A stretch of DNA of 64,000 bases from Antitrichia curtipendula (GCA_951230915.1 OX579634.1:19742725-19806724), one strand, 5' to 3'. Shown: positions 11,201 through 26,719, numbered from the stretch's first letter. The notes: generated from the letters alone by a model not told the origin. Made by a program: numbers and translations.

Positions 11201-11997
11201 TCATGTCGACCACATACTTAAGCTTTTTGCAATATTAGATACATTTTTATGGCTTGTGGCATTTCTATTCAAGCATCGACTTTGCACGTGCTTGGAAGCA
11301 CAAGGAAAAACGTGCTTCTTCTTTTCCAACTCGTTGTTCTTGCTATCTTGTCCAAACATTTGAGCGTGGATCCTAATGTCAATTTGTGTTTTCCAATGCA
11401 TCGAAAGAAGATGAGTTTTTGTCTCCAATTGGTTTCTAGACAACCCATTTGTGTGAGGTTTGCATCTTGAACCATCATTACAACGGGCCCACTTGTAGAA
11501 TGTATGAACATCAATCATATTGGTGTTAGGTCACTTGGATTTCCTATTAAAGAATTGACAAGAAAACCTACTTCTTCACTGGCCCAACCACACTCGCAAT
11601 TACAGATTTGGTATTCATCCAAGTGATAAGATTCAACCTTGAATGTCCATCCTTTTGTAACATGTTCATACGTTTTAGATTTTTTTAAATGTGAAGTTGG
11701 ATTGGACGCTTGACATATTAGATTTGGCTCCTGATACATCGAAAAATGATCTACATGCTTTGAGGATGGAGGCTCATCTTCACGGTTCCATTGTTGGAGA
11801 GATGATATGGTTTTCAAGTACCCACGGTAATGAGCCATCTTATCGATCCTTGGGTTGGAAGCATTGTCTACTTGTTGGACATTCGGGGAAACATTACATT
11901 TCATTTCACTCAGGGTTTTTGGTTTGGTCGGAGCATCTGTTTCAGACTGTGTGCTAACAAGATCGTTGTTTAGGAGAAGCAATAGAGAAAGAGGCAA
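11201..11997 (-). other. Decayed minus-strand coding remnant, possibly one ORF
   Basis: Two successive minus-strand frames (11997 to 11515, then 11514 to 11269 or 11518 to 11201 in alternative phases) have protein-like composition. The first ends with a Cys-rich motif (CNCECGW) that recalls the first half of a SWIM-type Cys pair, but no matching Cys-x-His follows in frame. It could be the 3' part of another transposon ORF. Weak evidence. Confidence 0.25.
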
Positions 11998-11999
11998 TA

Positions 12000-14900
12000 G
12001 CTTGCCAAGACTAGGAGGAAAAGCAACTCCCTGCCTAGGAGTGCGCTACCTCATTATGTCATATATGCCTTTTTTTCGGTCATACAATTGCCAAATGTTT
12101 TTATAAATGAGATAAGGTGAAACTAACAGTTAGAACTTTGTTGTTCACACTATTAAGTCCAAAGTTCTACATTTGATATTATTTACTCATCTTCTTTGGC
12201 AATGAATCAGGACATAGACAGTTGGAACTTGGATCCCGATGGGTGTTTGAGTGGATAGTTCCTTGACCGTCTACCCATAGACGATATACCGCCAAAGTTG
12301 GATATTTGAAAAAATATATATTATAAGGGGGTCACCTACCTAATTTCAGCTTGTAGCTAAAGTTTTTGAAGCTGATTTCGTTTTTGGAAGCTTTCATGTC
12401 GAATATATGAGACTTTCAACACATGATTTTTTTGAATCTCCATTTTGACAAGTAATATGGGATTACCAAATTTGCACTCAAATCCATATTTATATTTGTA
12501 CCTATGATTGAAATTCGTATTTGTACACACATTCATTGTACCTTTTTTTTATGGAAGGAAAATTTATTTTTCTAGTAGGTATAATATGCATAGCTAGTAT
12601 TGGGGGGGGGGGGGGAATAATATGAAGTACATATACTGGAGCGGTAGCTTTTGCACTTCAAGTTATAAATTTTCAATGCTCTGTTCGATGCTTAGAAAGT
12701 TGAATCAAATTCAATTAAAACCTTTAACAATGTGACATCAAAGGAGAAAATCTAGACTCTCCGGAGGACCATTTGAGTTTGAACAAACATCTACATACAG
12801 GAAATAATTTTTTTTTTTTTTTTGGGAGATTCTTTTCCTGGAAAACAAATTAAAATTTTAAATCACAACCTGATGTGGCACCTTTCTATCATCGCATGGT
12901 ACATTATGTTTTACTTTTATTTAAAAAATATTTATTTATTTTGAAATGGTTGTTTATTTTTCCTTTTTGTATTTTCATGGCTGGCCAGAGTTAAATGGTC
13001 TCGTGGAGAGTCCTAGTTTCCTCTAATTTTAAGAGTGAGAAATAATGATGAAAATAAAACAAAATGTACTACTAAAAATGCGTCTAAAAAAACTTTCTTT
13101 CCGTCAGGGATTCCACCTTTGTTTCTATATAAGGTAGTTTGCTGTTAAAGCAACCATTGAAGCCTATCCAACTCATCATTCACTGTAATATATAATTCAA
13201 ACAACATGTCACCCTTTCCTAGGTAGGGGTCGCATTCAGAATATGGTCGCTCTTAGAATATACTACCTAATTGATTTGACATCAATGAAAACTGTCCATG
13301 TGTCGACATTGGACCGTGGCTGCTAAGGTGACCTCTTTTGGCTTCTGCTTTTTATGGAAGGTGTTCATTTGGTCCTCTTTGTTGTTTTGTGTTTTTTAGA
13401 ATCGCAAACTTAAAATTTTTGCCGGGGATGTGGTCCCTTGGTTCAGTGTACTGTTTTCCCTTGTAATGGAAATTGTCCATGTGTTTCAAAAAGAAAATTA
13501 AAAAAATGAAATGAGCAACTTGCAAAGATGAAGTGATAGCCTAATAGACCACCAATCAATTTTAAGAACTCTTTTTTGAATCTTGTAATTCGAATCTTGT
13601 AACAATCTTAAATTTGAATCTTGTAACAAATATATTTTTTTTATTACTATTTAATCAATTTTATAATTAGTGATTGCTCTTTGTAAAAATAACCTTTTCT
13701 AAAGTTTAGGGAGTTAGGTGAAATTTGAGAATTGTTCTCAAATTTTTCAGTGTAAGAATTTCAAAAAAATTTAACTCTTTCCAAGTGACTTATAATTGAC
13801 TAAAATATGACTTCAACTTCTTTTCTTTTTTTTATAATTGATTCAAAAAATCTCCAAAAAATCTAGAAAAATTGAATGATCTAATAAATGTTTACGTTTT
13901 ATTTTTTACGACTGCTTGCAGATTTCTCAAGTGTTTCTTAAGACATGTGAACAAGACGTGTGGGCCTTAGAGAATCACCTACAAAATCATGTATTTTATT
14001 GAAGAAAATTAAATCTTCTATATAGATTAATAGATTTTATTAACTTCTAAAGTCCTAAGGCCATTTTTCTGTCAAAAAACATTGAAAACTACCATTTTTG
14101 TTGCATTCATCCAATAAAACAAAATAAAATACTTTTTTTAAGAATCTAACCTTAGGATCTTGTATATGGATTGCCTAAACCCTCTACCTACTCATTCTAT
14201 AATGGTTAATTCTCAGTAAATTCTAAGAATTTGTCATGTTATGCACATACTTGCTTGGACAACCACTACATTTTTAGTTGTAAATACATGTGCCAGGGGT
14301 CCATTTGTCAATCCAAGATAGTGCCAATAGAAAGAGTTGAATGTGTTGGAGTTGAAATGAATCATTTTAAAGTTTCAGGGAAGGGAGAATAATACCGGTA
14401 CACCAATACAAAGAAGTAATGAGGTCCTACATTCCTGTAGTTGTTCCTTCATTGTTGGAAGTTACTATAATTCATTTTGCTTTAAACTACCAAAGTGAAC
14501 ATTTTATTTTGAATTTGGGCGTTGAGATGGTAAAGAACAAGATTTTTGAAATTATTGTTTCAGAGATATCTCGGTTCTAATCCTTCAATGTGTGCATGAC
14601 ATTGTTCGGCCAGTTATCTTCATCTTGCCCGTGGGAGGCCACAAGTTAGATTTTCATATTGTCTAGAGAAAGATAAAGTAGAGAACTTTTTGATTGAGAG
14701 AAGTAGGGAGATACAAAATGGTGTGGAGGTTTTGGCTGCCAATTCCCTGATTCAAAATCGTGAACAACAATAGCAAATTGTCCCCCTTTCACGCACAATT
14801 TGGAACCTATATCATCCAGACAAATGAAGTAACCTCTGCATGGTCGCACTAACCACAAGAAGGTTCAGAGAAGAGAAGATTACATATAAGTATTCATGAT

Positions 14901-15256
14901 ATTTTACCTCACAAATGATCCATAATGACACTAAAACCCTGATTATCAGGAAACTAGTCTTTCACGAGTAACAGAATTAAACAAAGATAATTTGTGATAT
15001 ATAATAGTTCAATGAATCGGAAAAATATTGACATTGGATTAAAACAAAGTCTTCATGTATTCTACCAATATACATCCACATGCACATCCCTGACACGTCT
15101 ACAGCAAGAGTACAACCTGCGTGACCTGCTCAAACTGCTCAAACACACAGATTTGTAAAGTGCCGGATTTACTTACTTCAAAGCCTCGTATAGAAATCGT
15201 TCTCTATTCTCTATATGCTAAAATCAAAATTGTAAAGACAAGCCCACCCACGCACT
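12000..15256. other. AT-rich intergenic DNA
   Basis: No gene recognised. There is a 14-base G run near 12602, a 17-base T run near 12807, and near 14085 the phrase gaaaactaccatttttgttg, which recurs in varied form near 18100, 21312, 23220 and 57335 and so marks a dispersed repeat. A single 70-codon minus frame at 14646-14858 has no recognisable features. Confidence 0.55.
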
Positions 15257-17078
<1,822 letters not shown>

Positions 17079-17082
17079 GGCG

Positions 17083-18052
17083 AACAAGGCAGGACAAGAG
17101 CGAGGATAAGGGCAGGCCATAACTTTTGTTCTCCGCATTCCCCGTTCCTACCTCCCGAAGTTCCCCGCCGAGGTTCCCTTCAAGGGAGCGTAAGCGTATT
17201 TACTATTTAGAAGGGGCCCATAACCATAAAAAAAGGTTGAGTCATACTTTAGTTACTAATATTAATATGGAGTCATGTTCTTAAAATTTCAGGAATTTTG
17301 ACCTAAAAATCATGAATTCTACTTACAATTTATTTTGAAATAATACCGTATATTAATTTACAATAGTGTGCCTTGACAGCCTTGTGTCATTGCCATAGTC
17401 TAAAAAAAGTAAATATATTTCCTTAATTTTTTAATTCATTAAAACAATTCAGTATATTTCACACCATTCTATTAGAGGCTGTGTTCTTGGTACAGACAGA
17501 AAAATTTATGCTCAAATGATTGCAGTTTTTTTGGGTTTTTTTACCATTTTCTAATGTAAAAATGATGGTTTTAACAAAGTAAGGGATACTTTAATTCAAA
17601 TTTTTTAATTTAAAAAAATTCATCATTTGTATGCCATAGATCCAAATGCCACAAAGACCAACAGTGACAGACAATCCAATGCACATAAGGGTGTAAAAGC
17701 TTTGTTTCGTGGCATTTGGTTATGCGAAATAAAAATTGTGTTTTTCCAAAATAAAAAACAAATCTTTTCAAATTTCGAACTTGTGAATACTTTGCAATTC
17801 AATAACTTCCAACATTATTCTTCACACTCGATAAGTCCTGGTTTCTTAAATATTAGTACATTAAACAAAAAACAAGCAAGACAAACAACCTACTTTAAAG
17901 TGTACACTACTGTGCTCCATGCTATTGTTGTAGTATAAATAACTGAAAATAATTGAATCCCCACAGGGCCAAGAAAAATTTGAACTTCCAATGTTTCAGA
18001 CATGTAATTCAAACACACTAATCACAATTGTGAAAATTTGCAAGCAAGTAAA
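17083..18052. other. AT-rich intergenic DNA upstream of the eS4 pseudogene
   Basis: 17083-17215 is still GC-richer and may hold the old eS4 5' leader or promoter (minus strand). Beyond that the sequence is AT-rich; a 103-codon plus frame at 17627-17938 has no recognisable domain. Confidence 0.4.
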
Positions 18053-19014
18053 TTAACCCCTAAATGTAAATGTATTTGACTATGTTTCCACCAAAAACGC
18101 TCTAAAACTGCCATTTCTAGTACAAGACCCAAATTTTTGAAATAAATCATTTTTGGACACGTGTAACCATAGGAATTTGTAGTACAATGGTTCAGAAAGA
18201 TGTGAAAAAAATTTCAGAATTTTCTATTGTGTAGATTACAAGATATTAGTGTTTGAAATGACAAGAGTCCTTTTTTTGACGCTGCGAAAAAACGGGCAGC
18301 TGCACTTCAGAAGGTTGTATTTATATTAAAAAAATGTTCAAAACGGTGGTTACTCCTTGGACTCATTCTGCAAGTCAAGTTGGCTACATGCTCAAAAAAT
18401 TTCAGATCATTCGGAGTTGTAGATTATATGGGAAAAAAATAGTAAGCAGAAAGAAGTATAAAATGATTCAAAATACCAAATTATTGATAATTTATTTATG
18501 GAATTGAAAAATTACAATCCCAACAGTTGGAATGTTGGGATAAACAATCTACACCCATTTCTTAAAAAAAATTCAAAAATATTGAAAATTGAGTTAAATA
18601 AAGGACTTCAAAGTGTTTTTTAGAGTAGAGAATCCATAACTCTTCACAAACTACCTACAAACTAAAACTCCCATAACTTTCATATCATTAATCCAAATGG
18701 AATAATTCAAAGCTTTCCATGCATATACAAATCTAGAGAACTGATTTCAAATTTTAATTTTTTTAAGAAGTGATTTTTTAAGAAGTTTTTTTTTGGTTGT
18801 CCGGGCTGCCTGCCGAACAATGAAAACAACACATCATACCATAACTTTTTAATTGTGTAGTCAAAAGCTATGAAAATTGTTGGGCCTTAAAGCCACTCCT
18901 TGGGAAAATGTTCCGTGAAAATTTCAAAGAAAAAAAAATAAAAACTCCATTCGTAGTGAGCTGCCTTAAATTGCTATGTTGCCCCAAAATGCAGTTTGGA
19001 CGTTTAGGGGTTAA
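18053..19014. mobile_element. TTAACCCC-ended inverted-repeat element, 962 bp
   Basis: Begins TTAACCCCTAAATG and ends CGTTTAGGGGTTAA, giving short inverted repeats of about 13 bases. The interior is AT-rich with no ORF and contains phrases shared with other copies in the window (actgccatttct near 18105; taactttcatat near 18672). Other elements with the same ends lie at 27292-28220 and 57291-57878. No convincing target duplication was found, so the boundary is provisional. Confidence 0.5.
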
Positions 19015-19846
19015 ACCATGTGAAGCTCGTTTTTTAGAAAAACTGTCACAATTGCTCTCATCTATGAACCTTACGAGTTATTGTTTCAAGAAGATGCATA
19101 CATTGCCTCAAAAACAAGATCTTCCACAACTTTCACATCACTTATCCAACTGAAATGAAAAAACATTTTATGTGTAGACAAAAAACATAATCTGTGATAA
19201 GATAAAGTAAAATAAATTTATATCCAAATTTTTCAATTTTTTTATGGGAACTCAATCTCTGCTTTCTTGAGCTTGCTTGGGCATAACTATTGTTTTGGGG
19301 CACCAATTGAAGACAAAAAATAGTCTTGTAGACAATCAATTTTTCTATCTTCTAAAAAAGTTCTAGAAAAACATGAAAAAAAATTGAGGTCGTAGGTTTT
19401 GCCAGGATTGCAATTTGTCATCCCAAAGGAGAATTGTCCTTCAAGGGTTCAGGATATTTTTTAATTAAAAAACCTCTATGACTTTCATATTGGATGTCCA
19501 AACACTATAAAACCAACGTGAAGAATAAACTCAGACATCTAGACATGTGATGTGAGGTTTATGATGTTTTCAAAACAGAAAGTAACTTGTTTCAGTTGCT
19601 GAACTCCTACATAACATTCAAGAGCCTTCAGAGAGGTTGCCTTTGCCTCTCTGAAGTCTTCATCCACGAAATGCATCCACATGTTATTAATGTATGCTTC
19701 AGGACCGAGACAATGGCAGTACATTTATGGTGCGATCTATTTTTTTGGCTAATTCTAGGACAAAATATACAAACAAATAATTTTAAAGATAGATGGTTTG
19801 TCAAAACTCAAAGACTTCATTGAATATTATACCAATGAAATTTAAC

Positions 19847-20070
19847 TAAGGTGGAGGCACCTTAAAGCATCCCTGCATCCAATACCGTCAGTATCCATAA
19901 ATGGAAGTCATTTCAGAAGTTGCATGTACGTAAGCTTAACAGCACTTATGATTATTGACGAACACCATTAAGTCATGTAAGCATGACTCACATCTGCGTT
20001 TTAGAATGACACCCCTCTAAAGATACTGACGGCATTGGGTGCAAGGACGCTTTAAGGTGCCTCCACCTTA
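19847..20070. mobile_element. TAAGGT-ended MITE, 224 bp
   Basis: Starts TAAGGTGGAGGCACCTTAAA and ends with its near-complement (TTTAAGGTGCCTCCACCTTA). The inverted repeats extend about 48 bases, to the GATACTGACGG motif. The ends themselves contain a smaller palindrome (AAGGTG/CACCTT). The TA at each edge may be a TA target duplication. Confidence 0.7.
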
Positions 20071-20118
20071 TTTGTCATCAATAATTTACTTTGATTTTTT
20101 TTTGTGGAAAAGAGAAGC

Positions 20119-20695
20119 TCTTTATGTACATATGGGGTGGTAGGAGGTAGAACAACCCATGTGGGATATGTAATTTAGAGTTTGTAATTTCTCAACCGCT
20201 CATAGTTAAGTCTAAAGTAGGAATTGTGTTAAAATTATAATTTCAGACCTCATTTAGGCATAGTGGAATACCTTTTTTCAAAAACATTTGAACTAAAATA
20301 AGTTGTGGAATCAAGATTAGTTTCATCTCCAAAAATCCGTTTTAGATTTAGATCTTTCACTCAAAAGTTATGGACAAATTTCAGAGAGGATGTATGAAAA
20401 TGTCAAAAAAAAATCCTTTTAAACCCCTCTATGAAATTTGTCTATAACTTTTGAGTGGAAGATTAAAATCTCAAAAGAATTTTTGGAAATGAAATTTAAC
20501 TTGATTCTCCAACTTATTTTAGTTCAAAGTATTTTGAAAAAAGTATTCCACTATGCCTAAATGAGGTCTGAAATTATAATTTTAACACAATTCCTACTTT
20601 AAACTTAACTATGAGCGGTTGAGAAATTACAAACTCTAAATTACATATCCCACATGGGTTGTTCTACCTCCTACCATCCCATATGTACATAAAGA
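20119..20695. mobile_element. 577-bp foldback element
   Basis: Almost the whole segment is one inverted repeat: arms of about 260-270 bases (left from tctttatgtacatatggg, right ending cccatatgtacataaaga) around a short loop near 20400. Arm mismatches are few. The ends hold AGGTAGAACAACCCAT, close to the end of the element at 26720 (AGGTAGAACCACCCAT), so the two may be related. The palindrome tatgtacata at both edges may be a target duplication or part of the repeat. Confidence 0.8.
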
Positions 20696-22019
20696 ATTGT
20701 CTTCTTACTCCAAATCTCAAAACATGAATGGCTTACAATGCAATGTGAGGGAATTCCAACACTAGAATTATTGACCACACTAAATTGTTTGTCATTTTTT
20801 CTAAGCTATTTTTCTGTGTTCTTGTGAAATTGAAAGTGTTCAATTTCCCAGTAACCCGATTATGCAGTCATGACCTTGGCACTGAGCAGAAGTCTGACAT
20901 TATTGACGCGTGGCTTATTAGCTAATGTTGGGTGTGGAATATACCACATCATTCTGTCAGAGGGAAGGCAGCTGCTCTCACAGCTCTTGAATGTTATGTA
21001 CAAAATTTGAAATTCAGCTACTTTAAATCAGTAAGTCTAAACATTCCAAAAAAAAGAGTCCCAAACCCCCTTACTTGCCAAAGAGCCTCAAAGCAGTATC
21101 AAGAACGTTGTTGGTCATGTCATAGTTTCTTATGTCTTAGAGTATCAAATAAGCAAAATAAACACCCTAACCCAAGGTATGAGACTACTATGCCATATAT
21201 CATTGTCACATGCAAATGAAAATTACAAATTCTACTCTAATCCTCTTAATTTGTCTAAACTATCAGATTTAACAACTGAAAGACTAAAGCCTTTTTTTAA
21301 TCAAAAAAAACTTGAAACTACCATTTCTATTGCAAAAAATGTAAGGACCTTTTCTTTTTTCTTTTGCACATCTAAACATGATTGGGCTCTTATAGTGAAC
21401 TAGTTTAAAATTGTATGGAACAATTTTCAGAAACTTTGACCGCATATATTGCAAAACATTTGCATCTACAGTGAGTAAGACAAGTTTTTCTACAACTCAT
21501 TTGAGTACATGTGTTGGCTTTGAATGTTCTTAACCGAAAATGTATGCAATACTCGTTTTCATTTACTAAGTTTTTATGTTGAATAGTTGAGTCGAGAATC
21601 TAAAAACAAATTCAAGAAAATCACACTTAATTTCTACTCGTTAATAAATTATTTAGAACAAGTAGTTAAATAGGCTTTAGACTGAATTAAAATTACATCA
21701 ATGACACCTCTAAGATGGAATTTAAACAAAATGATTCCAATGGTGACATTACTCAAGCAAGCAAAACAAAACCTATTCAATCTTTTTTTTTAAATTTGTA
21801 AACATTGCATTCATTAATAAATCCTATAAGTTCTTCTCTGAAGAAGATGCTTAGATTGCTCTGGAAACTAAGATTGTCCGTAACTTTCTCATCGCCAGTC
21901 ATGATAGCATGAATCAAGGCTTTGAATGAAGACAAACTGACAAAATGATAGAAATTTTTTTTTCTTAAAATTATTTTGACTTCCTGTTATTTTTTGGTGT
22001 TATCCTCGGACCTCCATTC
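20696..22019. other. AT-rich intergenic DNA
   Basis: No gene recognised. Near 21300-21480 and 21870-21930 there are phrases of the dispersed repeat also seen at 57330-57600 (ctaccatttctattgc; taactttctcatc). Confidence 0.5.
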
Positions 22020-22301
22020 ATTAGGAAAAATTTCAGCCCTCCAGAAGGCTGCGAGTTTGGCACTCGTCTGGTGCAATTACGGAAAAAAACCCAAATAAAA
22101 AATTATTTTTTAATATTTAAAAATTGGTTGCTGACGTGGAACTAGTAGTGCCACGTCAGATTTATATTATTTTAATATTTTTTTTCAAAAAAATAAATTT
22201 AAAATAAATAAATAAAAATTTATTCATTCTGAAATTGCACCAAAGGGGTCCCGTAAATCAATTCCTTAGCGGCCTTCTGGAGGGCTGAAATTTTTCCTAA
22301 T
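22020..22301. mobile_element. 282-bp MITE with central TGACGTGG/CCACGTCA hairpin
   Basis: Terminal inverted repeats of about 30 bases: starts ATTAGGAAAAATTTCAGCCC and ends GGGCTGAAATTTTTCCTAAT. In the middle (about 22132-22160) CTGACGTGG and CCACGTCAG form a 9-bp stem. The interior is otherwise AT-rich and non-coding. Confidence 0.75.
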
Positions 22302-24539
22302 GCCAAGCTTACTGTGGCATCCCTTTCTTCTCATGGACACCAATGGAAATAGAAATTTAAAAATCCACTTAGCTCTTGTATAATCTGAAATCCTTGAGGT
22401 AAGAAACATTCACTACAAATCGAGACAATAAGCACATACCCGGACAAACGGCCCTTCCGGGTACAAATGGTCATTTCGGGAGTCATAACTTTCACACCGT
22501 AATATGCAAAGTTACAATCTTGGTCCACATACCAAACTTTATGCATATAGGAGTATGAAATCTTGGTTCAGTGGCTTGTGTACATGTGATGTGAAAGTTG
22601 CAATTTTTGGAAACTAAAAGGAAATTTAATATAATTTCTTAATTTTTATAAATGCAAAACTTTCACATTGTAGGTCCGCGCACCATTAAATTGACACAAA
22701 CAGAAAGCTTCATGGACGGAGGAGGCCAAAAGCTCTCTTTGTGGCATTCAGACATTTGATGTGACATTTGTTTGTTTTATAAATAAAAGATAATTAATTT
22801 CAATTTTTGAATTCTCATAGAAACTTCAAAATTGCATGATTTTTCAAAACATTCCAAAACAAATTTCGTATACTCATCCTTTTGAAGAGCTTTTCCTCAA
22901 GACCAAGAATGCCTATGAATGACTTGCGTTTTCTCAGACCTCAATGTATCAAACAAAATGCATCAACAAAACTCAAAAGTACAATTTTTGTTTGCTCAAT
23001 GTGCTAGCATCTAGGAAACCATGATGGATCCACCACCATTTTGGATTATGTCGGAAAGTTCTTTCCAAATAGTGGTGCATGCACTTTCTTTCATGACATT
23101 CAAACCTATGGTACAATTAATTATTGAATTTTTAAGATAACATAAGCTCAAAAATTGAATTAACCCCTAATGTCCCAAAGCCTTTCTTAGTTTCTTCCAT
23201 CCGAAAACATTCACAAATCACAACTGCCATTTCTATAGCCAAGAGCAAAAAAAATAACCTTTTTTTGTTGTATTCAATCATAAAACCTTGTATTAGACTT
23301 GTGTAAGAATGTGTGTAAGAATTTTTTTTTTTTAAATGATTGTGTAGATTGCATGATATTTGCATTCATAGTTAAAGAAACAAGTTTTTTTCGCATATTG
23401 CTCAACTACATATTTTGCCTTTGAGCCTTCTTAACTTGAAATTTTAGCTCTACTCATTTCGAGTTCCTAATTTTACATGGTGAAGAGTGGAGTTGAAAGT
23501 TTACGAAAACAATTCTAAGAAAACACACCTAGTTACCAATCACTGAAAAATTGTTAAGTAGAAGTATGTACCTGATTGAAGGCAACACCGTACCTTAAAC
23601 CCACGAATTTAGTGTTTAGGGTACATACCAAGATTTGCAACCTTGGTTTGTATAAAGTTATAAAGACAAGATGGAATTTGGGATTTCTGACAATTCACTA
23701 CACTAGAAATAATAGAAGCCCAGAATAATATTGAGTTTCTATTCCAAGATATTTAGAGCCAAAATTTAGAAGTGATAGAATTCTTTTCAAATATGATAAT
23801 TGTAAGTACAGGAGTTTTCAAAGTGAACATCTTTTGCATGCATTTTGAAACATGGAATATATTATTGTGGACCATTATGCAGTGCACGACCATTTGCTTT
23901 GGATTGTTAAAAGTGGTTCATTTTTAATTGTTAAAATTATTTTCCGCATTGGTACACATTGAAACATGAAAGTGCTTGTTTTCTTGAGATTTTTCATTGT
24001 CCGATTTAAAAAATGTTTTTTCTTTTAATCTTCTTAAGATATATTTTTGAGGTCCATCCATTTGTCCCACCCAAAAAATTCCTAGTTTCTAATGTATGGA
24101 AAAAGAAGTACCATACATTATCACCAAATGTAGTATGTGCATAAATCATCTCATTCCTCTTCATTATTTCTTAATTACCTATAAACCACTTGGAAAAACA
24201 AAACTATGGAAATGATTTTAACCCCTACATTTTTTTCATGTTTAGAGGTCTAGAACTAATTCAAAACCCTTCATCTTTTAGAGTTCAACACTTTTGAATT
24301 TTTTTTCCTTCACAAAACTTGATATTGGTCTTCAAACGTATCATCTCCAAGTAAATTTTAGACACAAGTTTCTTAAACACAGACTTAATTCTGCTTGAAA
24401 AATCTCCAAACAAAGTGTTTTATTGGAATTTGGGATCAAAATTTGAATGAAAACTGGATTTGAACCATGGGGGCTATATTTCAAGAGATCTAATCGTATC
24501 AACAAGACAAGACAAAACAACGATGAGACCCCTATCTTA
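22302..24539. other. AT-rich intergenic DNA with two unpaired TTAACCCC ends
   Basis: TTAACCCCTAATG begins at 23160 and TTAACCCCTACAT at 24218, both in the same orientation; no matching complement was found downstream of either, so they look like truncated copies of the element family at 18053. No gene recognised. Confidence 0.45.
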
Positions 24540-24758
24540 ATGGATGGATGGATGGATGGATGGATGGATGGATGGATGGATGGATGGATGGATGGATGGA
24601 TGGATGGATGGATGGATGGATGGATGGATGGATGGATGGATGGATGGATGGATGGATGGATGGATGGATGGATGGATGGATGGATGGATGGATGGATGGA
24701 TGGATGGATGGATGGATGGATGGATGGATGGATGGATGGATGGATGGATGGATGGATG
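24540..24758. repeat. Perfect (GGAT)n microsatellite, about 54 copies
   Basis: An uninterrupted tetranucleotide run of about 219 bases. It produces open frames on both strands (Met-Asp-Gly-Trp or Ile-His-Pro-Ser repeats) that are artefacts. The absence of any interruption suggests recent expansion. Confidence 0.97.
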
Positions 24759-24759
24759 T

Positions 24760-26719
24760 GGCACTAGCGAAACCCTCGAAGCTCGATTGTTCATTTGTCC
24801 CACGTGTTTCCTTCAACGTGCCACGACACTATGGCCCAAGGGGATTGGAGTTTCTGCCTGGCTGCCTGTGAGGTGGACGTTTCGTCCCTGCTCAACTTCA
24901 AATCCACCCACCCCAATATTTTCTTAGAAAAACAAAATGTTTAGGGTAAGTTGTAGCACCTAAACCCTACGGAGCGGAGCGAGTAGGATCTAGGCCTGAA
25001 GCGGAGCGCCGGCAGGCGCACAGCTTCAGTGACAAGGCACATGGTGCCATTTAGGGTGAATATGAAGGGGTGACCTCTACCACTAGCTAGGACCTTTTGG
25101 TTTTATAAAAAAAAAATACAAAACGATTGACATTACGCTATAGTAAAACCACCCCTTACCAGCCATCAATTCCCAATCTATAGGGTGCAGTATTTCCAAC
25201 CAAGGCCCGACTAGGTTCCAATCCAAGAATGGAATTACCAACCATAAAGTCATGAAACATGTCCGGATGTGGTGAGCAAGAACGTAGTTATGGAATGATC
25301 AAAATGGACAAACTCTATGTATTGGTTATGGATCAAGGCCAACTTTGGGCTTCCAAAATTCATAGTCATTTGAATTTGAGGAAAGAGATTTAAAAAATTG
25401 GCAATGCCTGTCATTCCCATCTTTCCATATGGCATTAAATTTACATTTTTTTTTAAGATCATTTTGTCATATTTTTATTCTAGAATTTGATTTAATTAGT
25501 ATTGAAGAAGGATATTAGGCAACCAATAGGTAGATAATGTTTTCATATGTAACATCCTTAAAAAATAAATGAGGTTATTAATTTAACTATAAAAAATATT
25601 TGAAGTTGTCCTCTATAAGACTTCTTTGACTTGCAGCTCTTGTTGCCCAACAATAATTCAATGATCTATTGGTGCTATATAAGTATGCTTATTGTGAGTT
25701 CAAAGTTGTAACATTGTACATTGTAACAGTACCTTTTTGGTAAAAATGAAATGGATTTGAGCACATTGTATTACAATGTACCAAAAAGGTTACTAATTAA
25801 ATACCAACCCCACCCACCCATTCAAATATTTTAAATAAAAAAATTTTAAATTAAATTTTTTTCTGAACCTCCCCCCCTCCCCTCCCCTTCTTTGTAATTT
25901 CCAGAGTTAGTAATCCTCACAAACAATATGGGATATTTGCTCCCAAGTACGTATTTGGATCTGTATTTGAATCCGTATCTGTCCGTATCTACTTTGTATT
26001 GGTATCCGTATCTACGGTATCCGTATCCGTATCTGTGGTGTATCCGTATCCGAGTTTTTTTTGGAATCAACGGTTGTGGGAGGGGGGTGTAATTTTTTTT
26101 TCAAAAAGATCAACGACTCTCATTTTTTCAAACATTGATTGGTAGGGGGGGGACAACTAATGGCATGACAGTACATTTTTGGTACATTGTGAGTTCAAAG
26201 TTTTGTTTTAAACATTTTGGTCTGCAAAAATCAAATAAATTTAAATCCCTCAAAATTGACATCAGAGCTTTGAGTTTTTTGAGGGTATACTTCAAAATTT
26301 AGTGCAATGGTTTAAAATTCACCAATCTTAGATAATTTGTTCTTTGAATGTAAAATATCCAAGTTGCTTGTTTCCCCACTTGATAAAACTATGAGAAGTG
26401 TATTTACAATTCTAGTGAGAGTATAGAATCAACTCACAATTGTATTCAATTATTATAATGGGATAATTTGAATATTGAAACAACAAGAAACACAAATGAA
26501 TTTGCAAGGATAAATGTTGTATTTGGACCCATCAATTTCAAAAAGGTGTGGATAATTGTTGATGTTGTAAGAAAATCTAATGCATTTAGCATTGACTTAT
26601 GCTCCAATATTATATATATAAGATGTATTTTAAATAGATTGACATTTTATATATAATTGAATCTATTTCTATCCCCTATTTTTCTAAGAATATTCTTAAT
26701 TTCCTTGCCAGTGTATGGG
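24760..26719. other. Mostly AT-rich intergenic DNA with a small GC-rich patch and a hexanucleotide repeat
   Basis: 24760-25040 is richer in GC, including cggagcggagcgag near 24970, with no recognisable gene. 25945-26055 is a degenerate CCGTAT-type repeat (gtatccgtatctacggtatcc-like). Other sequence is AT-rich without genes. Confidence 0.5.

Noticed and set aside
24447..24927. Long open frames encoding MDGW or IHPS repeats
   Set aside because: They are produced by the perfect GGAT tetranucleotide run on both strands and have no other coding support.
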